Below, in pieces: positions 8,587 to 17,100 of a stretch of 64,000 bases of DNA. The position numbers were made by a program, and so were the translations under genes. Position 1 is the stretch's first letter. Every line of letters begins with the position of its first letter. Source of the stretch: Paenibacillus eucommiae (GTDB taxonomy: Bacteria; Bacillota; Bacilli; Paenibacillales; NBRC-103111); contig NZ_JAGGLB010000022.1 in NCBI RefSeq assembly GCF_017874215.1, forward strand, positions 62,001 to 126,000. Reading direction: 5' to 3'. The notes beneath the pieces were generated by a model, which was not told the DNA's origin, ran no database searches, and saw only the letters and a list, made by a program, of their open reading frames with translations.

Positions 8587-9684
8587 TTGCTGCGATATTT
8601 TTACTACAATATGGTACTGGTTATGCTGATGAATATTATGATTTTCGTGCCTTCTATCTTAATTAAAGACCGCTATGACGGGGCTATGATGTCCATGCTT
8701 GTGGCCATTATGATCGGCGTCCTTATGACCCTTGCCTATATGTACGCGTTCAAAGCCTTTCCCGGACAAGGCCTTCCAGAGATCCTGTCCGGTCATGTAT
8801 CAAGGTGGATCTACACCCCTATCCTGGCCCTTTTTGGACTGATCCCATTTATTTATGGATTGCAGGTTTTAGTGGGCTATAGCGTACTGATCAACCGGTT
8901 CATCACCCCAGATATAGAATTGTCCCATCTGCTTCTGTTTACTTCGCTTATTGTCTGGTTTGGTGCCTCCCGTTCTTCCAAAACGGTTCTGATCATTTCC
9001 GAAATCATCTTGGTCATCAACCTGCCGCTAGTCTTACTTATTTTGTTTAAAGCACTCACTGGGGACGAAATGAATTGGGATGCGGTACGAACCATCTTCC
9101 ATCATACCCGGTTTTCTCCTACCTTCAGAGGCGTTTCAGCCGCTACCTTTATATTTGCCGGGACAATCATTATGACCATCATGAACCGTCTTTTCCAGGT
9201 AAACGATATCATCAGATTCAAATGGCTGATTCCAGTCGTGGGTACGCTTACTTTGCTAACCAGCTTTTTTATTCCAATTGGATATCATGGTACTGAAGGC
9301 GTCGCTACCTTTGTTTACCCTTGGATTACCACTTCCGATTCCATGTCTATGGAGTTCGGCTTTATTGAACGCGTGCTGTTTATTTTTTCCATTATGTATC
9401 TGAACTTATCTTTGCTGTTTAGCATTGTCATGTGGCATATTAGTGCAGAACTGCTGAAGGGCTGTTTCCCGGCAAAAAAACCGAATTTCGATACGATCGA
9501 AACACCGGTATTCACGAATATCGTGTGCGGTATATTTGTCATCGCTTCTTACTTTTATGCTTTTTTATTCAAGGAGCTGCAATTTTTCATGATTGGTGAA
9601 GGAGTGCACAAGCTGCGATTCATTACGGACATAGGTCTCATACTGCTGCTATTGTTCTTAACCCGGAGGAGGAAACAAGCATGA
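8587..9684 (+). CDS. Spore germination permease, GerB (GerAB) family
   Basis: A 365-residue protein with about ten membrane helices, of the amino-acid-transporter-like GerAB/endospore germination permease family, thought to bind germinant. LLRYFYYNMVLVMLMNIMIF opens the first helix; FKAFPGQGLPEIL and VNDIIRFKWLIPV fit the family. The TTG start is preceded by AAGGAAGGTGA with proper spacing. The last four bases overlap the start of the gerC-type gene (ATGA). It works with the A and C subunits as one receptor complex. Confidence 0.92.
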   Translation: MLRYFYYNMVLVMLMNIMIFVPSILIKDRYDGAMMSMLVAIMIGVLMTLAYMYAFKAFPGQGLPEILSGHVSRWIYTPILALFGLIPFIYGLQVLVGYSVLINRFITPDIELSHLLLFTSLIVWFGASRSSKTVLIISEIILVINLPLVLLILFKALTGDEMNWDAVRTIFHHTRFSPTFRGVSAATFIFAGTIIMTIMNRLFQVNDIIRFKWLIPVVGTLTLLTSFFIPIGYHGTEGVATFVYPWITTSDSMSMEFGFIERVLFIFSIMYLNLSLLFSIVMWHISAELLKGCFPAKKPNFDTIETPVFTNIVCGIFVIASYFYAFLFKELQFFMIGEGVHKLRFITDIGLILLLLFLTRRRKQA

Positions 9685-10772
9685 GAATACTAATTGTTAT
9701 TTGGGCTGTTTCTCTTTTATTATCGGGATGCAGCTTCTCCTTCAAAGATATCGACAAACGATTTTTTGTAGTGGCCATGGGAATTGATAAATCCGGAAAT
9801 CCAAAAAGGCCCTTCAAAGTTTCATTAAAATTAGGCATCCCAACCTCCGAGGTGAATGTCGATGAAGATAAGTTCATTGTCATTCAGGAAGAATCGGAAA
9901 CGATTGCAGAGGCCATCCGGTTGTTGAAAACAAAAGTGGATAAGGAGCTTGATCTTGGACATACCAAAATATTTATATTAGGCAAATCTCTTGCCGAAAC
10001 GGATGTGACCGAAACGCTTGATTGGCTGGTGCGAAGAAGAGATGTCCAGCTCATCTCCTTTCTGGCGGTTGGAGACCCTGATGCCGCAAGCCTTCTGAAT
10101 GTAAGCCCCAAATCGGAGCGGTTTCCGGCCAATACATTATTTCTCACCTTTTCGCAGGATGGCGTGCAATCCTCGTATATTTTCACGGAATTATTATTTG
10201 ACTTTTATCGCAGAACGAGTGAAAAAGGATTGGATCCTTATTTACCTATTATCACGACTAAAAATAATTTATTCCAAATAAAGGAAGTCGCACTTCTGGA
10301 CAAGCAAAAAATAAAACTGAACCTGACGCCCGATGAAACGCAGCTGCTGGATATATTCATAAAAAACGGTTTTCACAAGTTCTCGCTAAAGCTGAAAACC
10401 GAAGAAAATTTGCTGGCTATAGCCGTAACCAAAACTAAAGGGCACTTTTCCTTTACCGGCGATAGTGCCAATCCAACGCTGCAAATTCATGTCACGATCA
10501 AAGGTGTATTAGAGGAGACCAAACATCCGCTATGGGGAGAAAAGCTGGAGCCTTATCAACAAGCGATCGATCAAGAGATTGAGGCGCAGATAGAGCGTTT
10601 ATTTAAAAAGATGATAAGTGCGGGGGTTGATCCTGTCGGAATCGGCTTGCATTACCGGGCAAGCCGGTATGTGTCTGATAAAGATTGGGAGGGTTGGCTA
10701 GCCCGTTATCCAGAGCTGCCGATAGAGGCTCATGTCGAAGTTAATATTAGCAGCACGGGCGTTATTAAATGA
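9681..10772 (+). CDS. Ger(x)C family spore germination lipoprotein
   Basis: A 363-residue lipoprotein, C subunit of the Ger receptor. The signal peptide ends in the lipobox LLSGC with the lipidated cysteine at residue 17. The mature part shows FVVAMGIDKSGNPKRPFKVSLKLGIP and LGHTKIFILGKSLAE, hallmark text of GerC proteins, and ends in a conserved helical/sheet region with PVGIGLHYRASRY. It completes the germination operon. Length is usual for the family. The germinant is not predictable from sequence alone. Confidence 0.93.
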   Translation: MRILIVIWAVSLLLSGCSFSFKDIDKRFFVVAMGIDKSGNPKRPFKVSLKLGIPTSEVNVDEDKFIVIQEESETIAEAIRLLKTKVDKELDLGHTKIFILGKSLAETDVTETLDWLVRRRDVQLISFLAVGDPDAASLLNVSPKSERFPANTLFLTFSQDGVQSSYIFTELLFDFYRRTSEKGLDPYLPIITTKNNLFQIKEVALLDKQKIKLNLTPDETQLLDIFIKNGFHKFSLKLKTEENLLAIAVTKTKGHFSFTGDSANPTLQIHVTIKGVLEETKHPLWGEKLEPYQQAIDQEIEAQIERLFKKMISAGVDPVGIGLHYRASRYVSDKDWEGWLARYPELPIEAHVEVNISSTGVIK

Positions 10773-10805
10773 GTATCCAAAGAGTAATAAATAATACTAC
10801 AAGTA

Positions 10806-11678
10806 TCAATCATAAAAGAAGTACGTATTAATCGGATGCTGGGATTTCCAAACGCTATCATATTCCTCAGAAATATGACGATACTCCCTCGCCTTTTTCC
10901 GGTAATGCGATGGAGTCGTTGATTTCAGCCGTTTAAAGCTTCGTGAAAAGTAGTGTTCACTCTGGAAGCCCGTTTTCTCCGCGATCTCCTTGATACTAAT
11001 CGTTGTATAAGCGATAAGCTTGCATGCTTTTTCAATTCTCCTGGACAACAAATATTGATTTGGGCTCATGCCCACATGGCTTTTGAATACGCGGGTGAAA
11101 TGCTCGTGAGACCAATTCACAGACTGCGACAATTGTTTAACAGAAATCTGTTCAGGAAGATGACTCTCTATATGATGGAGCGAGGCTTGGATCTCAATAG
11201 GAAGCTTGTTGACATCGGGCTCCGTTTTGTCCGAGAATAGTTTCGAAATTATGACGAGCAGTATGGAGCTGCACCTTTCCCTCCAGCCATAATCCTTTTT
11301 TGATGAAATATGAAGCAGCTCACTTAATAAATCTACAGTGATGCTGTTATTTTCCAAGGTGAATAAGCTTTTTTGCGGCCAATTGGGCAGCATTTGCTGC
11401 AGCAGCAAGCCTGGGTGAAAATGAACAAATTGATGCCGCATGCTCTGGCCACCTGCTAACTGATAATACTGATTGACCCCCGCAGGCAGGAGGACTATAC
11501 AAGGCTGATCAATAAGAAACTTCTCCTGCCCGCTCGTATAATGCAAAGTTTTGGGATTCATAAAGTAAATGATTTCATATTCTTCAAGTATGCGCGGACC
11601 TACCTCAGCACCAGGTGCAAAAACGAAGTCTCCCGCCACCAGGAGCTCAGGCAAATAATTGGATTGCAATGTCACCAT
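10806..11678 (-). CDS. AraC family transcriptional regulator
   Basis: A 290-residue regulator with an N-terminal cupin-like sensor domain (VLLPAGVNQYYQL) and a C-terminal AraC-type pair of helix-turn-helix motifs at about 190-285 (ISVKQLSQSVNWSHEHFTRVFKSHVG and ISIKEIAEKTGFQSEHYFSR). The frame is open up to 11735, but AAGGAG lies directly against the ATG at 11687 and nine bases before the ATG at 11678, which I take as the start (MVTLQSNYL). The next gene upstream on the same strand is a Gfo/Idh oxidoreductase, which it may control. Confidence 0.88.
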   Translation of the reverse strand: MVTLQSNYLPELLVAGDFVFAPGAEVGPRILEEYEIIYFMNPKTLHYTSGQEKFLIDQPCIVLLPAGVNQYYQLAGGQSMRHQFVHFHPGLLLQQMLPNWPQKSLFTLENNSITVDLLSELLHISSKKDYGWRERCSSILLVIISKLFSDKTEPDVNKLPIEIQASLHHIESHLPEQISVKQLSQSVNWSHEHFTRVFKSHVGMSPNQYLLSRRIEKACKLIAYTTISIKEIAEKTGFQSEHYFSRSFKRLKSTTPSHYRKKAREYRHISEEYDSVWKSQHPINTYFFYD

Positions 11679-11786
11679 ATCTGTCATCTCCTTGACTCCC
11701 TCTGCCAGCAGCAATGCAAGTAGCCCCAACTGCACTCGGTAATAATGGATGGCAAATGGGGTACATGCTCGCTCATTCCCAATAGA

Positions 11787-12848
11787 TCAGGTCAAATAAA
11801 CCTCTTTACCAGTTCTGGCTGATTCATAAATCGCGTCTAGAATTTTAATCATATCCAATCCTTGCTCAGGTGTAAATAGCGGCTCTGCATCATGCTTAAT
11901 CACATCGACAAAATGATACAGATTGGCTCCATGAGCATCCTGAGAAGCTTCAATTTGCGGATGAATATCGCAAAGCACACCTTCCAGCTCCGTATAAAGC
12001 TTGATATCATCATTGACCAGCTTAAATCCGCCTTTGGTTCCGCGAAGCTCTACAAAATTGCTCTCTTCACCAATATTCGATGCCCAGCTGAATTCCAGCT
12101 GCAGAGAAGCCCCATTATCAAAGCGGATATATCCGTTAGCCAGATCCTCCACATCAAAGACACCTTCCGATTGTGTTTCGCCAAATTTGCTGTGCTCAGA
12201 ATCGGAAATTGTGGATGCCGCAAATTTACAATACGTAGAACCGCTAACCGAAACTGGCTTTGGATTGCCCATCAGCCAAACCGTCAAATCAATCATGTGA
12301 ACACCCAGATCAATCAGAGGTCCACCGCCGGAAAGCTCTTTCGTAGTGAACCATCCACCTTTGCCCGGAATTCCCCTTCTGCGGATCCATCCGCACCGCC
12401 CTGCGTAGATATCCCCCAAATGCCCTTGTTCGGATACCCGCTTTAAAAATTGGCTTACAGCACGGAAGCGGTTATTTCTCATCACCATGAGCACTTTACC
12501 GCTGCTCTCTGCCGCCTGCTTCATCTTTAATGCCTCATGTTGATTGACGGCATCCGGTTTCTCACAAAAAACATGCTTGCCCGCATTCAGGGCAGCTATC
12601 GCGATTTCCGAATGATACAGGTTAGGAGTACAGATATCCACAGCGTCAATATCATCACGCGCCAGAACATCTCTATAGTTTTCATAAACTTGCTGAATCC
12701 CATGCTCATCGGCTATGATTTGTGCTTTAGCTGGGATAATGTCGCATAGAGCTACAATCTCAATATCAGCATGCTTCAGCAACGCAGGTAAATGGACGTG
12801 TTTGAAAATACCGCCTGTTCCAATAACACCCAATCTAAGTTTACTCAA
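11787..12848 (-). CDS. Gfo/Idh/MocA family oxidoreductase
   Basis: A 353-residue sugar dehydrogenase. The Rossmann fold shows LGVIGTGGIFKHVH, the EKP motif occurs as FCEKPDAV, and the C-terminal domain has GGPLIDLGVHMIDLTVWLMG with the usual Asp-x-x-x-His pair. I choose a TTG start at 12848 because GAGG lies eight bases before it; a GTG at 12857 would sit on the ribosome site. It lies between a ThuA-like gene upstream and an AraC regulator downstream on one strand, an arrangement usual for oxidative sugar catabolism operons. Confidence 0.88.
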   Translation of the reverse strand: MSKLRLGVIGTGGIFKHVHLPALLKHADIEIVALCDIIPAKAQIIADEHGIQQVYENYRDVLARDDIDAVDICTPNLYHSEIAIAALNAGKHVFCEKPDAVNQHEALKMKQAAESSGKVLMVMRNNRFRAVSQFLKRVSEQGHLGDIYAGRCGWIRRRGIPGKGGWFTTKELSGGGPLIDLGVHMIDLTVWLMGNPKPVSVSGSTYCKFAASTISDSEHSKFGETQSEGVFDVEDLANGYIRFDNGASLQLEFSWASNIGEESNFVELRGTKGGFKLVNDDIKLYTELEGVLCDIHPQIEASQDAHGANLYHFVDVIKHDAEPLFTPEQGLDMIKILDAIYESARTGKEVYLT

Positions 12849-12948
12849 AATGAACACCTCGGGCTTTCCTCGTTTAATTTAGCAACGAATATGGATACTT
12901 GACAATGGGTACTTATATTGGAACTTAAGCTTGAACTTAAACTGGACC

Positions 12949-13683
12949 TTAAACTTGTACAGGCACTGGCTCTTGAGATGGCCATGGACCATAACTCGGT
13001 GCAGGAATGATTAAATCAGGAACCGGTGCTGCCCAGCGCACACTGTTGGCAATAATACGAATTACATTCGCATTGTGGTAGGTTGGATACGTCTCATGTC
13101 CCGGTCTGAAATAGAAAATCTTCCCATGTCCCCTGCGGAACGTGCAGCCGCTGCGGAAAACCTCTCCCCCCTGAAACCAGCTCAGCAGCACGAGCTCGTC
13201 CGGTTCAGGAATGTCAAAAACTTCCCCATACATTTCTTCCTGCTCCAATTCAAAGAAACGGTCAATCCCCTGTACAATCGGATGTGCCGGATTTACGACC
13301 CAGAGCCTTTCTTTCTCATCAGCTACCCGCCAGAGCAGCGAGCAGGTCGTTCCCATCAATTTCTTGAACACCTTCGAATAATGTGCGGAATGCAGCGCTA
13401 TGAATCCCATTCCTTCTAGAACCCTTTTATGTACTCGTTCTACAATTTCATCCCGAACCTCGTCATGAGCAGTATGTCCCCACCAGATCAAGACATCCGT
13501 GTTCTGCAACAGCTCTTCTGTCAATCCATGTTCCGGCTGATCCAGCGTTGCCAGCGTAATGGAGAAGCCTTCTGGCTCCAAGCCTTCCGAGATAGCCCCA
13601 TGCATGCCGCGTGGATAAATCCTTGCAACAGTTTCATCATTCTGTTCATGCCTGTTTTCATTCCAAATGGTTACTCGCAGCAT
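12949..13683 (-). CDS. ThuA-like domain protein (trehalose utilisation family)
   Basis: A 244-residue protein of the class I glutamine-amidotransferase-like ThuA family. Start MLRVTIWNENRHEQ follows AGGAGG at 13691-13696; NTDVLIWWGHTAHDEV and GFIALHSAHYSKVFKKLMGT are the family core, and IFYFRPGHETYPTY is the conserved C-terminal motif. ThuA proteins assist keto-sugar metabolism next to Gfo/Idh dehydrogenases; here the dehydrogenase is the next gene downstream. The frame stays open to 13977, but that extension is only the reading of a repeat element and is not coding. Confidence 0.85.
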   Translation of the reverse strand: MLRVTIWNENRHEQNDETVARIYPRGMHGAISEGLEPEGFSITLATLDQPEHGLTEELLQNTDVLIWWGHTAHDEVRDEIVERVHKRVLEGMGFIALHSAHYSKVFKKLMGTTCSLLWRVADEKERLWVVNPAHPIVQGIDRFFELEQEEMYGEVFDIPEPDELVLLSWFQGGEVFRSGCTFRRGHGKIFYFRPGHETYPTYHNANVIRIIANSVRWAAPVPDLIIPAPSYGPWPSQEPVPVQV

Positions 13684-13792
13684 CCTATATTCCTCCTGAG
13701 GTTTCATTATCCTCTTCATTATAGAGACGAGGAGCGGGTGTTGACAATGCAGCCAAAAGAACATAACTTGCACAAATTTGATATGGGAAAGA

Positions 13793-14041
13793 CGCCTTGC
13801 GGCTTCCTTTGATATGCGTGTTCTTGACGTGGGAGTGTTACGGAGGGAAGGGATGTGTGCTCCAGCCGCTGTTAAAGATTTGTGCCCTTGAATGGAAAAG
13901 ATAGGGGATTGGAACAAATCTTTAAAGGCGGACGCTTCCGCTCTTCCACCCACATCCCTTCCCTCTCTCAGCTGCAAAACGCAAGAACACCAAGCTCAAA
14001 CGGACAGCCAGCAGTCGTCTGACTTTTGATGGAAAGGGATA
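13793..14041. repeat. Composite hairpin repeat element, copy B
   Basis: A long imperfect palindrome filling the gap between the ThuA-like gene and the large SLH gene. Arms include GAGGGAAGGGATGTG (13843-13857) with its complement CACATCCCTTCCCTC (13951-13965), and TTAAAGATTTGTGCC (13872-13886) with GGAACAAATCTTTAA (13911-13925). The head CTTGCGGCTTCCTTTGA and the tail GGAAAGGGATA are shared with other copies. No transposase is present, so it is MITE-like or REP-like. Confidence 0.85.
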
Positions 14042-14125
14042 ATGACTAATGTACACACCATTAAAACCAATCAACTCTAGCCCGATCATTACACGGCCAA
14101 CTGTCCCTCGGTCATTACACCAGCA

Positions 14126-14153
14126 AAAGCCGGAGGCTTCAGCCTCCGGCTTT
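14126..14153 (-). terminator. Terminator hairpin after SLH/DUF4838 gene
   Basis: Perfect 12-bp stem AAAGCCGGAGGC / GCCTCCGGCTTT with a 4-base loop, nine bases past the stop of the large surface protein gene. The T run on the minus strand is short (TTTTGC). Confidence 0.75.
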
Positions 14154-14161
14154 CTGTCTGA

Positions 14162-17100
14162 TTATTTTTTGACGAGCTGAACATCGTCGATATAGATGAC
14201 TTCTCCAGCAGCAAAGCTGAATAATTCTAGCCCCATATTAACGCGATGCACTTGTTTGCCGTTAATGACTGCGGGAATTTCCCCCTCCCATTTCAGCTCT
14301 GTCCATTCGCCGCTGCTCACTGTCGCTGCTTGAGTCACCGATATTTTCTTGTCAATTTGCTCGTTGTTCTCATCGTACATCTCCAGCATCAGACTGATCG
14401 TTCCAACAGATGTCGAGCCCGCCGGCGTATAGAAGTAGCCTGTATATTCATAATTGCCATAGTCGGTCAAGTACAGCTCTTGAAGTGGCCATGCCACTGG
14501 CGCACCGATCACCTTGAGGCTGTGGCTTCCACTTCTGGCTTGTTCATTACTGCGCAGTAACTGCGCACCTCCACTGCCTAAGCCGATATAGAGCCATGGC
14601 GCAGCGTCATGCGCACTGGCATAGCCAAATTCGAAAGAGGCATTCCGGTTCAATGGCGCTTGCGGGTCCGCTGCTATGATGACAATGTCACTTTCCAATG
14701 AAGGCCCCCCTTGATACTGAAGCTGATACTGAACACTTTGCTGAGCAGCAGCTGGAGCAACAGGCGGTACAGTCAATGTGGCTGTTCTTGTTGCTGCCTC
14801 CCACGTTATTGCAATAGGCTGTATACTGACTGTTGCAGCACCATCCACTATAGGTGTAACAACAAAATCTGCTGCACTCGGTGGACTTGCAGGCGCCCCG
14901 CTCAACATCGCTTGAATAACGCCGTTGTCTGCCTCTACATCTGTTGCCAGCACCTCATCTTCCGGGCTCCATTCTTTCAAGTTAAAGTCATCCGCGTATA
15001 CCCAGCCAGTTCCAGGATTCTTATAGATGACAATGGTGGCATTTGAGAAGTTATCCGGAGCTTTAAAACGCACCGTGTATCTTTGATATTGATCCGAGTC
15101 TACGGTTACATGGAATCCCTGGAGTCCTATCCCGGGAACCTCCCAGAAATTAATTCCCAATAAATTTGTTTCTGCCTTGGAACCCGTCACTTTAGCATAG
15201 AAAGTCAATTCATAGGTTTTGCCGCCTTCGATGAATACTGTTTGTTCCCTGCTGCTAGTATTCACTTTCAGAGCCCAATCCCCCGAGTTGGCATCCTCCG
15301 TGAATTCCGCTACCGTATCCGGCCAGTCATGCCATGCAGCCATCCCCTCTTCAAATCCAGGGTTCCTAACACCTGTTCCATAAGTTGCGGCAATAAGTGT
15401 GTTTACGAAATCCCTCGTCTTAGAAGAAGTGTCTGATGCTGCTGCCAACTGATCCACTCTTTCCCTTGTATCCCCAGACGGGTGTTCAGATATCCATGTT
15501 GCGATTGCCTGTAACTGCCTGTTCGATACAACGCCCCAATCCAATACCACATCAGCGTAAGCATGGGCGTACAAATCATTGCCGGCGAAAGAATTTACAA
15601 GTTCAAATCGTGCTTCCATTCTTTTTATTTTTTGAATGGCATCTTCCAGAAGCACCATGGCCTCGCTTTCAGCGGCAGGGGCAGTTATCGTTTCATTTTC
15701 ATCAGGGTAACTTAAGAACGAAATATCATAATATTCAAACATAGTAAGCAGATCCTGAGCACGTTTTTTCTGATTATCTGTCTCTGCTTTGGCAAGTACG
15801 GACTCAAGCAGTCTGCGACTCTCCGTCATTTGAGCTTGTGAAACTCCACCTAAGTACGTGGCCGTGAATACGGGCATAAAGTTGGGTCGCGGAAAATTAT
15901 TTTTCCAGTTGTGAAACCAGCCATTATTGAATATTTCATGTTCCCAGAAATGATTCCAAAGCTCGTAGTAAGCCTTCAAATCCATTGCCGCAGATTTGCC
16001 TACTGCCCTTTCATACCATTCATCCAGCAATGCATTGGCGTCCTGCGACGGATCCCATTGCAGCTTGGTCGAGAGCCATGCTTTCGGTCCTTCTCCAAAA
16101 TTCGGATAGAGCTCACTGTAGTACGCCTCGACGCCTGCATCAGCAGCATACCGATAGCTGTCTGCCATTAAATTAAAATAGGTTCTTGGCAATACATACG
16201 GAGTTCCAAATAAATATTCATAAAATGCGATTGTAGCCCCTGTTTCTACCCAGGATTGTGTTAATGCTTGCCCTTCTTGGCGCAACTGCTCATCTCCCCA
16301 GGACATGCGATCATCGGTTATATAAATAACGACTCGCGGATCCAATTGGATGTTAGCCGGGGCATCATATACGTTGTAGTAGGCGTAGGCACCTAGTTTT
16401 TTGTCCGGGTGTACCTTGAACACACCTTCTGAAACTTCTTTTACCCATTTGAAGTAAATATCCGATAGATCTACCATCCCGATCGAATTAATTGCATCAG
16501 GACCAGGGTAATCTGGATGATTCGGGTTTGCTTCACAGAAATTTGTGGTGTCATTTATACCTATAGAATAGGAAGTCGCCTCTGGATCCTGGTCAAAGTA
16601 GTCAATAATAGTAGCGATAGACTCCTCAACAATACCTTCAGCATTAAAACAAGGCTGCCATGTATGAATTTTGGTCAGATCCGCACCTTCTGGATAAAAT
16701 TCCGGGTTGCTATCCTTGTATTTCCAAGTTGGGAGCAAGTTAAACAAATTATGTGCAAATTCTACACTCCCATGAATCCGATTCTTCCTCTTCCACTCTT
16801 CACGCACGACATTGCCTGTAGTTTCGAAAGTTCGGGAGAAAAAGGCTGGATTCTGAATCACCTGCTCACCAGCAGGAACCGATAGATTTGTATGCTGCGG
16901 TATATCCTCCCAATCCCCGGTAGGCATTAACCAGCGTATTCCCACATATCGTTCCAAAAATTCCGTAACACCAAACTCTGTTCCCCATGAGGTTGGACCT
17001 GCAATTGTAAGCTTGTTTCCGTTCTGATGAATAACAAAACCGTCACCATTCAAGTTCTGAAATAGCGTCGACTGTTCTTGTAAGCTCAAGCCAGACTTAC

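Noticed and set aside
13684..13977. N-terminal extension of the ThuA-like reading frame
   Set aside because: It is translation of repeat copy B; the same text (GRAEASAFKDLF) appears from copy E, and a good AGGAGG marks the start at 13683.
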